Position numbers and translations under genes: made by a program. The notes below the pieces were generated by a model. It was not told the origin of the DNA, made no database searches, and saw only the letters and a program-made list of their open reading frames with translations. Below, one piece after another: positions 1 through 7,354 of a DNA stretch of 35,980 bases (the first letter of the stretch is position 1; each line of letters opens with the position of its first letter). This DNA is from a virus. Where the stretch lies: positions 1 to 35,980 of IMG/VR virus record IMGVR_UViG_3300037493_001708; one strand, 5' to 3'.

Positions 1-127
1 AAAGCTGGTTTCTTAGCAACTGATGGAACTGTACGTGTTGCAGCTTCAATCTCTGATTCAGATTTAACAGCGGCTAACTTAGTAGCTACTTTAGATGCTT
101 ATGTTACTGCACAACCTGACGAGTTAA
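1..127. repeat. Left copy of 127-bp terminal direct repeat
   Basis: Bases 1-127 are identical to 35854-35980. The repeat lies inside the major capsid gene and the reading frame continues across it, so it reflects the overlap of a closed circular assembly rather than two separate biological repeats. Removing one copy gives a genome of about 35,853 bp. A true short terminal repeat on a linear virion DNA cannot be excluded from sequence alone. Confidence 0.95.
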
Positions 128-540
128 AGTTTATGCCTGATGAATCAAAACGTTTTTATGTTACTGATTCAGTTTATAGAGCATATGAGCGTTATTTATC
201 TTCAACACAATTTAGTGGTGTAGCTGAGCAACGTAATGCTTTAGTAAATGGTATTCCTTCATTAACTTTTAGAGGTATTCCAGTTGTAAACTTAAAAGTT
301 ATTTCTAAATACTTGTTACAAGATTTCAATACAACTTCACCTCAATCGAGTTCAGTAGTTGATAATAGAATTTTGTTAACAGTACCTGAGAATCATTACA
401 TCGCAACTGATACATTAACTGATACAGCTAGAGTTCAAATGTGGTATGAGCCAGTAGAAGACCAAAACTACACACGTTTACGTTATAAGTTAGGATATAA
501 CTACGCATTCGGTGAGTTAAACGTATATGGTGGTTGGTAA
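1..540 (+). CDS. Major capsid protein, C-terminal part (gene crosses the circular join)
   Basis: This is the continuation of the gene that starts at 35368. Position 1 equals 35854, which is in frame (486 bases, 162 codons, after the start). The complete protein is 341 residues and ends GELNVYGGW. An internal ATG at 133 is not the true start. Length, the position directly after a ClpP-like protease with a scaffold-like C-terminus, and the position before a tail-tube-like gene all fit an HK97-fold major capsid protein of a siphophage. The assignment rests on context and general resemblance to Bacteroidota phage capsid proteins; I see no single diagnostic motif. Confidence 0.8.
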   Translation, partial: KAGFLATDGTVRVAASISDSDLTAANLVATLDAYVTAQPDELKFMPDESKRFYVTDSVYRAYERYLSSTQFSGVAEQRNALVNGIPSLTFRGIPVVNLKVISKYLLQDFNTTSPQSSSVVDNRILLTVPENHYIATDTLTDTARVQMWYEPVEDQNYTRLRYKLGYNYAFGELNVYGGW

Positions 541-546
541 TTAATT

Positions 547-566
547 GAGGGGTGTAACAGCCCCTC
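547..566 (+). other. Intercistronic GC-rich hairpin between capsid and tail-tube-like genes
   Basis: GAGGGG (547-552) pairs perfectly with CCCCTC (561-566) around an 8-base loop, just after the capsid stop codon. Only two T residues follow, so it is a poor intrinsic terminator. It could protect the 3' end of the very abundant capsid mRNA, or act as a partial terminator that sets the ratio of capsid to downstream protein. The next gene starts 25 bases further on. Confidence 0.55.
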
Positions 567-590
567 TTAACAATTTAAAATAAAAAGAAA

Positions 591-1157
591 ATGGCAACAT
601 GTAACGACTTAATAAGCGGAATAAACCCTGATTGTGATGCACTTAACAAAGTAGGTGGTGTAAACAAGCGTGTTTGGATTGGCTTAAAATCAAATATCAG
701 TCACACTATTGATTCTAATGGATATGTATCAGCAATTACAATGGGTAATGTTGGTTCAATTTCATCTAAACTTTATAAGTTTATTGGTAAAAGAGATAAA
801 AATTCTTTCTCTTTCCCAATGACTGCAGGAGATAACATTAATACATTTAACCATACAGCGGTTATGCAATTGTATTATTCTAATCCAGCTGAACTTGAAA
901 CACTAAATCAATTGGCAAATGCTGATGATATGGTTGTTTTCATGGAGGGTAACGATGAAAAGATTTATGTATTAGGATTAGGTAAAGGTTTAAACGCTAC
1001 TGCAGGTGAAGGTGGAAGTGGAACATTATTAAATGATTCAACAGCTTACACAATGACTTTAAGCGGTGAGGAAACAACAGCACCTAAAATCTTTAGAACT
1101 AATGCAAGTGCTTCAATCGGTACTTTAACAGCTTACTTAGATAACCTATCTGCTTAA
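591..1157 (+). CDS. Putative major tail (tail tube) protein
   Basis: 188 residues. It starts at an ATG preceded by the A-rich stretch typical of this genome and lies 50 bases after the capsid gene. The protein is rich in Ser, Thr, Asn and Gly, with alternating beta-type patterns and a late segment (about residues 140-175, with TLSGEETTAPKIF) of the sort seen in tail-tube proteins of siphophages. Context supports a highly expressed structural protein: it shares the capsid transcription unit and is followed by a strong terminator at 1178-1211. A head decoration protein is the main alternative. Confidence 0.5.
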   Translation: MATCNDLISGINPDCDALNKVGGVNKRVWIGLKSNISHTIDSNGYVSAITMGNVGSISSKLYKFIGKRDKNSFSFPMTAGDNINTFNHTAVMQLYYSNPAELETLNQLANADDMVVFMEGNDEKIYVLGLGKGLNATAGEGGSGTLLNDSTAYTMTLSGEETTAPKIFRTNASASIGTLTAYLDNLSA

Positions 1158-1177
1158 TAAATAAAGACTAAAATATT

Positions 1178-1211
1178 AAAAGCCTTGCATTAAATTGTGA
1201 GGCTTTTTTTA
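1178..1211 (+). terminator. Intrinsic terminator closing the head/tail-tube unit
   Basis: AAAAGCCTTGCA (1178-1189) pairs with TGTGAGGCTTTT (1196-1207), including two G-T pairs, around a 6-base loop, and the downstream arm runs into a tract of Ts. It separates the structural unit from the glycosyltransferase block, whose own promoter begins two bases further on. Confidence 0.85.
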
Positions 1212-1212
1212 T

Positions 1213-1220
1213 TATATTTG
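1213..1220 (+). promoter_or_regulatory. Bacteroidota -7 box (TATATTTG), leaderless promoter of glycosyltransferase block
   Basis: TATATTTG fits the TAnnTTTG -7 element exactly. It ends 4 bases before the ATG at 1225, so transcription should begin at or next to the start codon and leave no room for a ribosome binding site. It sits immediately after an intrinsic terminator, as expected for an independent unit. No clear -33 TTG is visible at the usual spacing. Confidence 0.7.
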
Positions 1221-1224
1221 CCTA

Positions 1225-2001
1225 ATGAATGGAGAATTAATTACACGTGTTCAAGAAACATTAAAAGAGCCTAAACGTAGGTTAAGTGATTTATTTAATT
1301 TGTGTAAAGAGTTGTGCAACCATTCCATAAACGTTAATTGTAGTTCATGTATTACTGAGGGTGTAATATTACTAAGTAATTGGATTAAAAAGAATAACAT
1401 TCAATTAGAAAATAACAGTTATATGACAAAGGCAGCGAATGGGGAATACGAATTAAAGCCTTTAAAATTATACGTACAAGTTTACGAATGTGGAGATATT
1501 GAAAGGCAAAAGGAGTTAGATGCTTGTTTAAAAATTAACAAAGAACGTAAACACATTTACGAAGTTATTGAGATTAAAGAACGTTTAACTTATGCTCAGC
1601 TATTTGAAATGTTATGCCCTAACTCAATTAACATAATAGCTAATTCAGATATTTACTTTGATGAAACTATTTTGTTTGCAAGGTTTATAAACGAGAATAA
1701 CTGCTACGCTTTATCTCGGTGGGATTACCTGGGGGATAAAATGGCGGTATTATTTAATCGTAAAGATTCGCAAGATGCTTGGATTTTTAACGGGAAACCT
1801 AAGATAATTGGCGGTAACTTTGAACAGGGTAAAGCTGGTTGTGATAATCGAATAGCATACGACATAAGACAATCTGGTTACAACGTACTTAATCCAAGTA
1901 AAACAATACACGCAATACATTTACATTTAACTAATTTAAGAACATACAAGGCTACTGAGAAGATTCCTGAGCCTTATCACTTCATTTTCCCACATTTTTA
2001 A
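1225..2001 (+). CDS. Putative GT-A-type glycosyltransferase
   Basis: 258 residues. The central segment contains INIIANSDIYFDETI (about residues 135-149), whose N-S-D-I-Y-F-D resembles the acidic nucleotide-sugar/metal site of GT-A enzymes. It is followed by SRWD, a Q-D-A-W-I-F motif, an F-E-Q-G-K-A-G-C-D-N-R segment and a late N-P-S-K-T-I-H-A-I-H-L-H motif. I recognise this motif series from hypothetical sugar transferases of viruses and environmental bacteria. The N-terminal 60 residues hold four Cys (C27, C31, C39, C42) that could bind metal. It is the first gene of a sugar-modification unit, and the next gene begins 3 bases after it. Confidence 0.6.
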   Translation: MNGELITRVQETLKEPKRRLSDLFNLCKELCNHSINVNCSSCITEGVILLSNWIKKNNIQLENNSYMTKAANGEYELKPLKLYVQVYECGDIERQKELDACLKINKERKHIYEVIEIKERLTYAQLFEMLCPNSINIIANSDIYFDETILFARFINENNCYALSRWDYLGDKMAVLFNRKDSQDAWIFNGKPKIIGGNFEQGKAGCDNRIAYDIRQSGYNVLNPSKTIHAIHLHLTNLRTYKATEKIPEPYHFIFPHF

Positions 2002-2004
2002 AAT

Positions 2005-2937
2005 ATGAAAGTATTACATTTAGGTTTATGTGTTAATCCACATGGTTTTAGTTCATTTCCACACGCTTTTAAAAAGGTGTTAGGTGAAAGTAATTATAGA
2101 GAATTACAATGTAGCAGCGATACAGCATTTAATCCTAATGCAATAGCAATCTTTAACGAGTTTAAACCCGATCTTGTTTTTATGCAAATACAAGCTGAAA
2201 ACATTATTCACTCTCAAACCTGTGAGTACTTTTTAAGTCATGGCGCAAAAGTAATTAATTGGACTGGAGATAAAAGGCACGTAATACCAAATTGGATGAT
2301 TGACATTGCTCCATTTGTTAGCTTAACAGCTTTCAGTAATATGGATGATGTAAAGATGATGCGCCAAATGGGTTACAAGTCAGAGTATTTAGAGATTGGA
2401 TTTGATGAAGAAATATACACTCCACAAGGTGAAGTTTACCCAATACAAGATATTGTTTTCTTTGCTAATAACTATGGTGTTGGTCATTTCCCTATGAGTG
2501 AATATCGTATTAAGTTAGTTCAATTCTTACGTAATAATTACGGAGATAAATTTGGGGTGTATGGTTCAGGTTGGTCAGATGGAAACGGAAACGCTAACCA
2601 TTCACAACACGTGGAGGCTAAATATTTAAGAGGTGCAAAGATTGTAATTAATTGTTCACACTTTAACGCTGAAAGGTATAATAGTGATAGGCTATTAAGA
2701 ACGCTTGGTACTGGTTCATTTTGTTTAAGTGCTAAACATAATGGAATGGAACAAGATTATACTCATCAAGAACATTTAGCCTACTTTAATACGTTTGAGG
2801 AATTAAGGCATAGAATAGATTTCTATTTAGATAATGAACACGAGCGTAAAAGAATAGCTGAGAATGGCAGAAATTTAGTGTTAAATAGAAATACATTTGT
2901 TCATCAAGTTGAAAATATAATTAAATTAGCGGAATGA
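2005..2937 (+). CDS. Glycosyltransferase, GT-B fold (glycosyl transferase group 1 / CgeB-like)
   Basis: 310 residues. The protein has the two-domain look of GT-B enzymes: an N-terminal Rossmann part (MKVLHLGLCVNPHGF, then F-K-P-D-L-V-F-M-Q) and a C-terminal part with V-Y-G-S-G-W, Y-L-R-G-A-K-I-V-I-N and R-L-L-R-T-L-G-T-G-S-F. These match the donor-binding half of the Glyco_trans_1_2/CgeB-like families, including the closing helix with E-R-K-R-I-A-E-N-G-R. Its stop overlaps the next start by 4 bases (ATGA), indicating translational coupling. Acceptor and sugar cannot be read from sequence. Confidence 0.8.
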   Translation: MKVLHLGLCVNPHGFSSFPHAFKKVLGESNYRELQCSSDTAFNPNAIAIFNEFKPDLVFMQIQAENIIHSQTCEYFLSHGAKVINWTGDKRHVIPNWMIDIAPFVSLTAFSNMDDVKMMRQMGYKSEYLEIGFDEEIYTPQGEVYPIQDIVFFANNYGVGHFPMSEYRIKLVQFLRNNYGDKFGVYGSGWSDGNGNANHSQHVEAKYLRGAKIVINCSHFNAERYNSDRLLRTLGTGSFCLSAKHNGMEQDYTHQEHLAYFNTFEELRHRIDFYLDNEHERKRIAENGRNLVLNRNTFVHQVENIIKLAE

Positions 2938-3674
2938 AAACTTTAGGCTTCATGTCAATTCTTTATGGCAAAGAATATTTAAAAGAATCTTTGTTATCAA
3001 TTCGTGACCACGTTGATAAAATGGTAGTTGCTTACACTTATAACCCATCACATGGACACGTTACAAATATTAAATGCCCTGAATCAGTTGATGAAATACA
3101 CGCTATTTGTGCTGAGGTATTAGGTAGTAAGTTAATTTGGGATGAAAGACAAAGCTATCAAGCTGAGAATTTTCATAGGGCAGTTGCACGTGAATACGCA
3201 AGTGGATACGATTTAATTTTAACCATTGATGCTGATGAGGTATTTGAGCCAACAGAAGTGCAAAATGCTTTGAAATATGCTTTTGAAAACAAACAACGCT
3301 ATTACGGAATTAAAGGATATGTAAACTTTTGGAGGTGCTTTGATTTCGCTTGTTACGATGGGTTCAGACCTATAAGAATAGAGAATTTAAGAAACCATAA
3401 CTCACAACAAAATTTAGAATGCCCATTAACCATTTATCATTTTAGCACAGCACAAAGTGAAACAATAACACGCTATAAGTACACAGCATTTGGTCATGCA
3501 AACGAATTAAAACCTAACTGGCTTAATGGTACTTTCTACGCTTGGGACAGAACAAACCAAATAAAAGATTTACATTGTGTGGCTTACAATCTTTGGAACG
3601 CTGAGCCATTTGATAAAACTAAATTACCTGACTTTTTAAAAAAACATATAAATTATAATAAAGAACTGATATGA
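2934..3674 (+). CDS. Glycosyltransferase family 2-like (GT-A, D-x-D)
   Basis: 246 residues. It begins MKTLGFMSILYGKEYLKESL, an N-terminus typical of GT2-like enzymes that act on remote acceptors. T-I-D-A-D-E-V-F-E-P supplies the D-A-D nucleotide-sugar/metal motif near residue 98, preceded by the catalytic-domain pattern A-V-A-R-E-Y-A-S-G-Y-D-L-I-L. A conserved-looking H-x-F region follows. It overlaps the preceding gene by 4 bases. It belongs to the same sugar-modification unit; target unknown. Confidence 0.75.
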   Translation: MKTLGFMSILYGKEYLKESLLSIRDHVDKMVVAYTYNPSHGHVTNIKCPESVDEIHAICAEVLGSKLIWDERQSYQAENFHRAVAREYASGYDLILTIDADEVFEPTEVQNALKYAFENKQRYYGIKGYVNFWRCFDFACYDGFRPIRIENLRNHNSQQNLECPLTIYHFSTAQSETITRYKYTAFGHANELKPNWLNGTFYAWDRTNQIKDLHCVAYNLWNAEPFDKTKLPDFLKKHINYNKELI

Positions 3675-3738
3675 TAGTAGCACACTATCACGTTGGTATT
3701 TTTGAGTACATACATTTTCCACTATTTTATTTTGCCCT

Positions 3739-4218
3739 ATGCAACAATTAAAAGAATTACCGAACCATTGCTTTAACGCTGGTGAACCTTATTACAACTA
3801 CATAGATATGAGTAAGGCTAAAGACAATCAAACCATTATTGATATTGGAACATACAGAGGCTTTAGTGCTTTTGCTTTTGGTTACAATAAAACTAATGAA
3901 GTTCACAGCTTTGATATTGCTGATTATCGTGAGATTGAGTTTCCTAACAATGTAAAGTTTTATAAAAAAGGTGCTTTACAAATACCAAATGAACTAGTTA
4001 AAAAGGCTAACATTATTTTATTAGATGTTGACCCACACGATGGAGTGCAAGAATTTCCTATCTTTGAATACTTAATTGAATGCGGTTTTAAAGGTACTTT
4101 AGTTATAGATGATGTAATGTTTAACGAAGGAATGGAAAAGTTCTACGATTCAATTCAATACAATAAATACCTTTGCTTTTGGCATCATACAGGAACGGGA
4201 ATAGTAAATATAAAATAA
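3739..4218 (+). CDS. Class I SAM-dependent methyltransferase (small-molecule/sugar type)
   Basis: 159 residues. I-I-D-I-G-T-Y-R-G-F-S-A-F-A is motif I (SAM-binding glycine loop, about residues 34-47). H-S-F-D-I-A supplies the acidic residue after beta-2, and I-I-L-L-D-V-D-P-H-D plus T-L-V-I-D-D-V match the later strands of the Methyltransf_24/macrocin O-methyltransferase-like group. Placed among glycosyltransferases, it probably O-methylates a sugar. The ATG is preceded by TTTG and CCCT, a near-match to the leaderless promoter arrangement seen elsewhere, but the A of the TA is displaced. The 64-base gap before it holds only a 26-codon open frame starting at 3671. Confidence 0.75.
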   Translation: MQQLKELPNHCFNAGEPYYNYIDMSKAKDNQTIIDIGTYRGFSAFAFGYNKTNEVHSFDIADYREIEFPNNVKFYKKGALQIPNELVKKANIILLDVDPHDGVQEFPIFEYLIECGFKGTLVIDDVMFNEGMEKFYDSIQYNKYLCFWHHTGTGIVNIK

Positions 4219-4219
4219 T

Positions 4220-4819
4220 ATGAGTTTAGCAGCTGTTATTGTTGATACTAGAAATGTAAGTTTATTCCAAGTAATAACTGAGCATTTATATTTTTTACCA
4301 AAAGATACAAAACTTTATATTTTTAGTAGTGAGAACCAAAGGCATTTACAACAATTATTAAAATGTGAGTTTCATGTGGTGGATATTAATAGCATTGGTG
4401 ATTATAATAATTTGCTTACAAGTAAATCGTTTTGGGAAAAAATAGAGGAAGAAAATGTACTGATATTTCAAGAAGATAGCAGGTTATTACGCAAAGGAAT
4501 AGAGGCATTTTACGAGTGGGATTACGTAGGGGCATCATGGAAGTTCCCTCCATTTGTTGGTAATGGAGGTTTATCATTTAGGCATAAGTCTAAAATGATT
4601 GAGATAATTGATAGCATTAGTTGGACTGGTGAATTAAACGAAGATATTTACTTTGCTTATGGATGTCAAATGTTAAATTTAAAGTTAGCACCCATTTTAA
4701 TAGCTAATAAATTCAGCGTTGAAACTCAATTTCATCTAGGTTCGATGGGCTTTCACGCTATTGATAAATGGTTAACAGAAGAACAGGTAAAACAAATAAA
4801 AAAACAATATGAAGTTTAG
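4220..4819 (+). CDS. DUF5672-like putative glycosyltransferase
   Basis: 199 residues. A-A-V-I-V-D-T-R at the start, V-L-I-F-Q-E-D-S-R (about residues 90-98), W-D-Y-V-G-A-S-W, N-G-G-L-S-F-R and N-E-D-I-Y-F-A form the ordered motif set I associate with DUF5672, a family found in glycan loci. The Q-E-D-S and N-G-G-x-S-F-R motifs look like donor and acceptor elements of a GT-A-like fold. It starts one base after the methyltransferase stop and overlaps the next gene by 11 bases. Confidence 0.7.
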   Translation: MSLAAVIVDTRNVSLFQVITEHLYFLPKDTKLYIFSSENQRHLQQLLKCEFHVVDINSIGDYNNLLTSKSFWEKIEEENVLIFQEDSRLLRKGIEAFYEWDYVGASWKFPPFVGNGGLSFRHKSKMIEIIDSISWTGELNEDIYFAYGCQMLNLKLAPILIANKFSVETQFHLGSMGFHAIDKWLTEEQVKQIKKQYEV

Positions 4820-5135
4820 ATTAAAAAAAGAGTTTCAAAACTCACAGATTTTTTGTAAAGACAAAAGCGGTAACGAGGTTTTAATTACCTCAGCGGATTT
4901 TAATGATTATTTTGCTGAGTTAATGTTAGCTAACAATCAAGGTCATTTGATTGAACTAAATGCTATGTATGAGCAAATGCTTATCGATGAAAAAAAAACT
5001 TTTCAAAAAGTTACGGAAGATGTTATTGCATTAACTTACGAGCCTCTACCGACCGACTTGAAACCACAAAAAGAAATGCCAAAAAAGAGAGGGTTACGTT
5101 CAGACGCTGGGAAGCCACGAACACAGAAGGCATAA
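4809..5135 (+). CDS. Small basic-tailed hypothetical protein; upstream partner of a frame-shifted GT25
   Basis: 108 residues in the frame of the ATG. The first 60 residues form a compact domain (K-E-F-Q-N-S-Q-I-F-C, then G-H-L-I-E-L-N), and the C-terminus is Lys/Arg/Pro-rich. I do not recognise it confidently. From 4990 to 4998 the gene has a run of nine A. Downstream of that run the -1 frame encodes a GT25 N-terminus that has no start codon of its own. Two products are therefore possible: this 108-residue protein, and a 264-residue fusion. Both frames look protein-like in the overlap. Confidence 0.6.
   Translation: MKFRLKKEFQNSQIFCKDKSGNEVLITSADFNDYFAELMLANNQGHLIELNAMYEQMLIDEKKTFQKVTEDVIALTYEPLPTDLKPQKEMPKKRGLRSDAGKPRTQKA
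4990..4998 (+). other. A9 homopolymer: candidate -1 frameshift or phase-variation site
   Basis: In the zero frame the codons are GAA AAA AAA ACT, giving the slippery form A AAA AAA. A -1 slip continues as AAC TTT TCA and enters the GT25 frame, which stays open to the stop at 5602. The -1 frame is closed by TGA at 4988-4990, so it can only be entered here or by a non-standard start codon. Confidence 0.55.
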
Positions 5136-5602
5136 GTCAAACAACTTATTTAAAAGCTACTGAGATAGCTGCATTGCGTAGCCATAAGGCAATACTTGAA
5201 CACTCTTTAAGCGAAGGTTTGGAGAGTGTTTTTATTATTGAAGATGATGTTGATTTTACTGATAACTTTAAACAAAAGTTAGTTAAATGTTTAGCTGAGT
5301 TACCTCATGATTGGGATGGGCTGCATTTAGGAGGTGAAAGTCCAAATGGGTCGTTATTACATTACTCACCTAACTTATTTAAGTGCCTTGCATCGTGGGG
5401 CGGTTATGGTTATATCGTGAATAAAAGGGTAATTCCTAAACTTATTGAGGCTATAAGTCAAGAAAAGATGCCAGTTGATACTTACTACGCTCGAATGATG
5501 CCTGAGATGAAGTGGTATAAATCAAAAGAAATGCTAGTTAAACACCTTGCAGGTTATTCCACTATACAAAAAAAACATGTTGATTACAAACATTTGTATT
5601 AA
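4997..5602 (+). CDS. Glycosyltransferase family 25 domain (frame entered by -1 shift)
   Basis: The open frame encodes a classic GT25 layout: C-Y-C-I-N-L-R-A-S-T-D-R-L (the family's INL...R start), then F-R-R-W-E-A, then E-I-A-A-L-R-S-H-K-A-I, then F-I-I-E-D-D-V-D-F with the catalytic-type E-D-D, and G-Y-I-V near the end. A TTG at 5174 would give only 142 residues and cut off the INL and RWEA motifs, so it is probably not the real start. No ATG, GTG or TTG precedes the INL motif in frame, which points to synthesis as a fusion with the 4809 gene (63 plus 201 residues). It may transfer a sugar to LPS or to a virion protein. Confidence 0.75.
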   Translation, partial: NFSKSYGRCYCINLRASTDRLETTKRNAKKERVTFRRWEATNTEGISQTTYLKATEIAALRSHKAILEHSLSEGLESVFIIEDDVDFTDNFKQKLVKCLAELPHDWDGLHLGGESPNGSLLHYSPNLFKCLASWGGYGYIVNKRVIPKLIEAISQEKMPVDTYYARMMPEMKWYKSKEMLVKHLAGYSTIQKKHVDYKHLY

Positions 5603-5630
5603 CTAATTAAGTTAGTATAATAATAGTATT

Positions 5631-5638
5631 TATTTTTG
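5631..5638 (+). promoter_or_regulatory. -7 box (TATTTTTG), leaderless promoter of portal unit
   Basis: TATTTTTG matches TAnnTTTG and ends 5 bases before the portal ATG at 5644. It marks a new transcription unit after the glycosyltransferase block. No obvious intrinsic terminator separates the two, only a weak ACTAA/TTAGT inverted repeat just upstream. Confidence 0.65.
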
Positions 5639-5643
5639 TAGTA

Positions 5644-6828
5644 ATGAGCAAAAATAAGTTTAATCATTCGCCAAAACCTATTGTTAAGGGCTTTTCAAAG
5701 GCTAAATCTTTAACATATAAAAATAGGATTGTTAAAATTGTTGAGGATAATAACTCGGATTTAATTAAATACGGGTCAGATAACGCTTTTCCGCAAAAAC
5801 TTATTAAACAATTAGATGAAAGTGGAACAGCAACAAGCTGTATTGATATATTAACTCAATACATTTACGCTAATGGCTTAAAGAATGAGGCTTTAGGCAA
5901 TACAATGATTAATGAGAAACAAAGTTTTAACGAGTTAATTAGTGAGTTAAAGGATTACGTTGCTATATTTCAATCGGTTTGTCTTTATGTTATGCGTGGC
6001 TTGGATGGAAATGTTAGCCAATTAAAGGTAGTACCATTTGAGCAAGTTCGCAGAAGTAACGAGGGAACGTTTTTAATTAACCCTACTTTTGGAGATAAAT
6101 ATAAAAAAGAGAAAACAAAAGAATATCCAGCATTTTATGGGGCAACAATTACACCTCAAAAATTAGCTGAACACATTTCAGATTGGGGCGAAGATAAGGG
6201 AGAGATACTTTATTATTTTCGTAAAAAACCAATGAAAAATATTTACCCAATACCAACTTTTTATAGTTCAATAGAAGATATAAACTCAGATAGTGAGTTA
6301 AGCAAGTACGAATTAGAAACAATCACAAATTCATTCTTAACAAGCGGCATCTTTACTGTTGTAGGTAACTTTGACACCACGACTAAAGATGAAGATGGCA
6401 TGACTGAGCAGGATTACATGGATGAGGCTTTAAATGCTTTTACTGGTAATATTAAAGATGAAAGCGGTGCAAGTGGCAGACAAAAACTATTAATACTACA
6501 AGCTAAGACAAAAGATGAAGTCCCAGTATATCAGTCAATCACAAACGAGGGTGTTTTAAATGCTTCCGACTTAGCGACTAAAAGAATAGCTGAAAAGGTT
6601 TCACGTGCTTTTGGTGTTCCTCCTTTTTTAATTGGATTAGGTGGGAACGTTGGATTTGCAACTAATATAATTGCTGATAACATTAAGCTATTTAACAATC
6701 GTGTTTTATTACTTCAAAACATAATTACGGATGCGTTAGAAACTTGTTTCCCACAAGCTGATTTTGAGTTAACACAATTAAACCAATTTAACATTCAAGA
6801 AAATGTCATACAAGCCCCTAATAATTAA
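5644..6828 (+). CDS. Portal protein
   Basis: 394 residues, a normal portal length. Recognisable portal features are the N-terminal G-S-D-N-A-F-P segment seen in Bacteroidota phage portals, the long helical middle, and the C-terminal crown region R-A-F-G-V-P-P-F-L-I-G (about residues 322-332), a hallmark of phage portals in which the protein commits to the connector. It forms the dodecameric vertex through which DNA is packaged. Unusually, it lies far from the terminase genes and downstream of the capsid gene. It overlaps the next gene by 26 bases. Confidence 0.85.
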   Translation: MSKNKFNHSPKPIVKGFSKAKSLTYKNRIVKIVEDNNSDLIKYGSDNAFPQKLIKQLDESGTATSCIDILTQYIYANGLKNEALGNTMINEKQSFNELISELKDYVAIFQSVCLYVMRGLDGNVSQLKVVPFEQVRRSNEGTFLINPTFGDKYKKEKTKEYPAFYGATITPQKLAEHISDWGEDKGEILYYFRKKPMKNIYPIPTFYSSIEDINSDSELSKYELETITNSFLTSGIFTVVGNFDTTTKDEDGMTEQDYMDEALNAFTGNIKDESGASGRQKLLILQAKTKDEVPVYQSITNEGVLNASDLATKRIAEKVSRAFGVPPFLIGLGGNVGFATNIIADNIKLFNNRVLLLQNIITDALETCFPQADFELTQLNQFNIQENVIQAPNN

Positions 6829-7354
6829 ATCTGACTTTTCAGCTTACTGCAAATTAGGTAAGAATATAACTGATGCGGATTTAGATTTACATATAAGAGA
6901 TGCTCAGGAAGTTGATTTATTCTCATGGGTAAACGATGACTTTTATACTGACTTAATGGATAACTTATCTACTAAGCCACAACTTACAGCTTTGTTTAAT
7001 GATTATGTAAAACCTTATTTAGTATTAACCGCTTACTATAAGTTTTTATTGTGGCATGGAGCAAATGTATCTCAATACGGAGTAAGGCAAAATAGCGAAG
7101 GCACAAGCGAAGAAATAACAGATAAGCGCAGAGGTGAGTTATTAGGAGATATTCAGAGCAAAATAAATGTTTACTTGAATAAGTTAAAGGATAGGTTGCA
7201 TGATGATAATTACACTTACGATTCAGTTGTTTATGATTGGTTTGGAGATTGCGACAAAATACAAATGAAGCCACAAGTAAACGTTAGGCAATTAGGTCAA
7301 ATAAATAGATACCCTAAACATAATTACAGAAGATATGGTCATCAGGAGGATTAA
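6803..7354 (+). CDS. Head-tail connector / adaptor protein (DUF6712-like)
   Basis: 183 residues. The motif A-Q-E-V-D-L-F-S-W-V-N-D-D-F-Y-T-D-L (about residues 34-51) and the following Y-V-K-P-Y-L-V-L-T-A-Y-Y-K-F helix are typical of a small connector family next to the portal in Bacteroidota phages (DUF6712 by memory). It is mostly alpha-helical with a short basic C-terminal tail. Location immediately after and overlapping the portal gene supports an adaptor that binds the portal ring. Confidence 0.65.
   Translation: MSYKPLIIKSDFSAYCKLGKNITDADLDLHIRDAQEVDLFSWVNDDFYTDLMDNLSTKPQLTALFNDYVKPYLVLTAYYKFLLWHGANVSQYGVRQNSEGTSEEITDKRRGELLGDIQSKINVYLNKLKDRLHDDNYTYDSVVYDWFGDCDKIQMKPQVNVRQLGQINRYPKHNYRRYGHQED

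Noticed and set aside
1-127. 127-bp direct terminal repeats as packaged terminal redundancy
   Set aside because: The length equals a common assembler word size and the repeat lies inside an intact gene, so an assembly overlap is the simpler explanation.
5174-5602. GT25 gene starting at TTG 5174
   Set aside because: This start would remove the conserved INL and RWEA motifs that are encoded in the same open frame further upstream.
1225-5602. Glycosyltransferase block as a DNA-base glycosylation pathway
   Set aside because: No hydroxymethylase, thymine dioxygenase or nucleotide-modifying gene accompanies it, and the enzymes look like glycan or protein glycosyltransferases.
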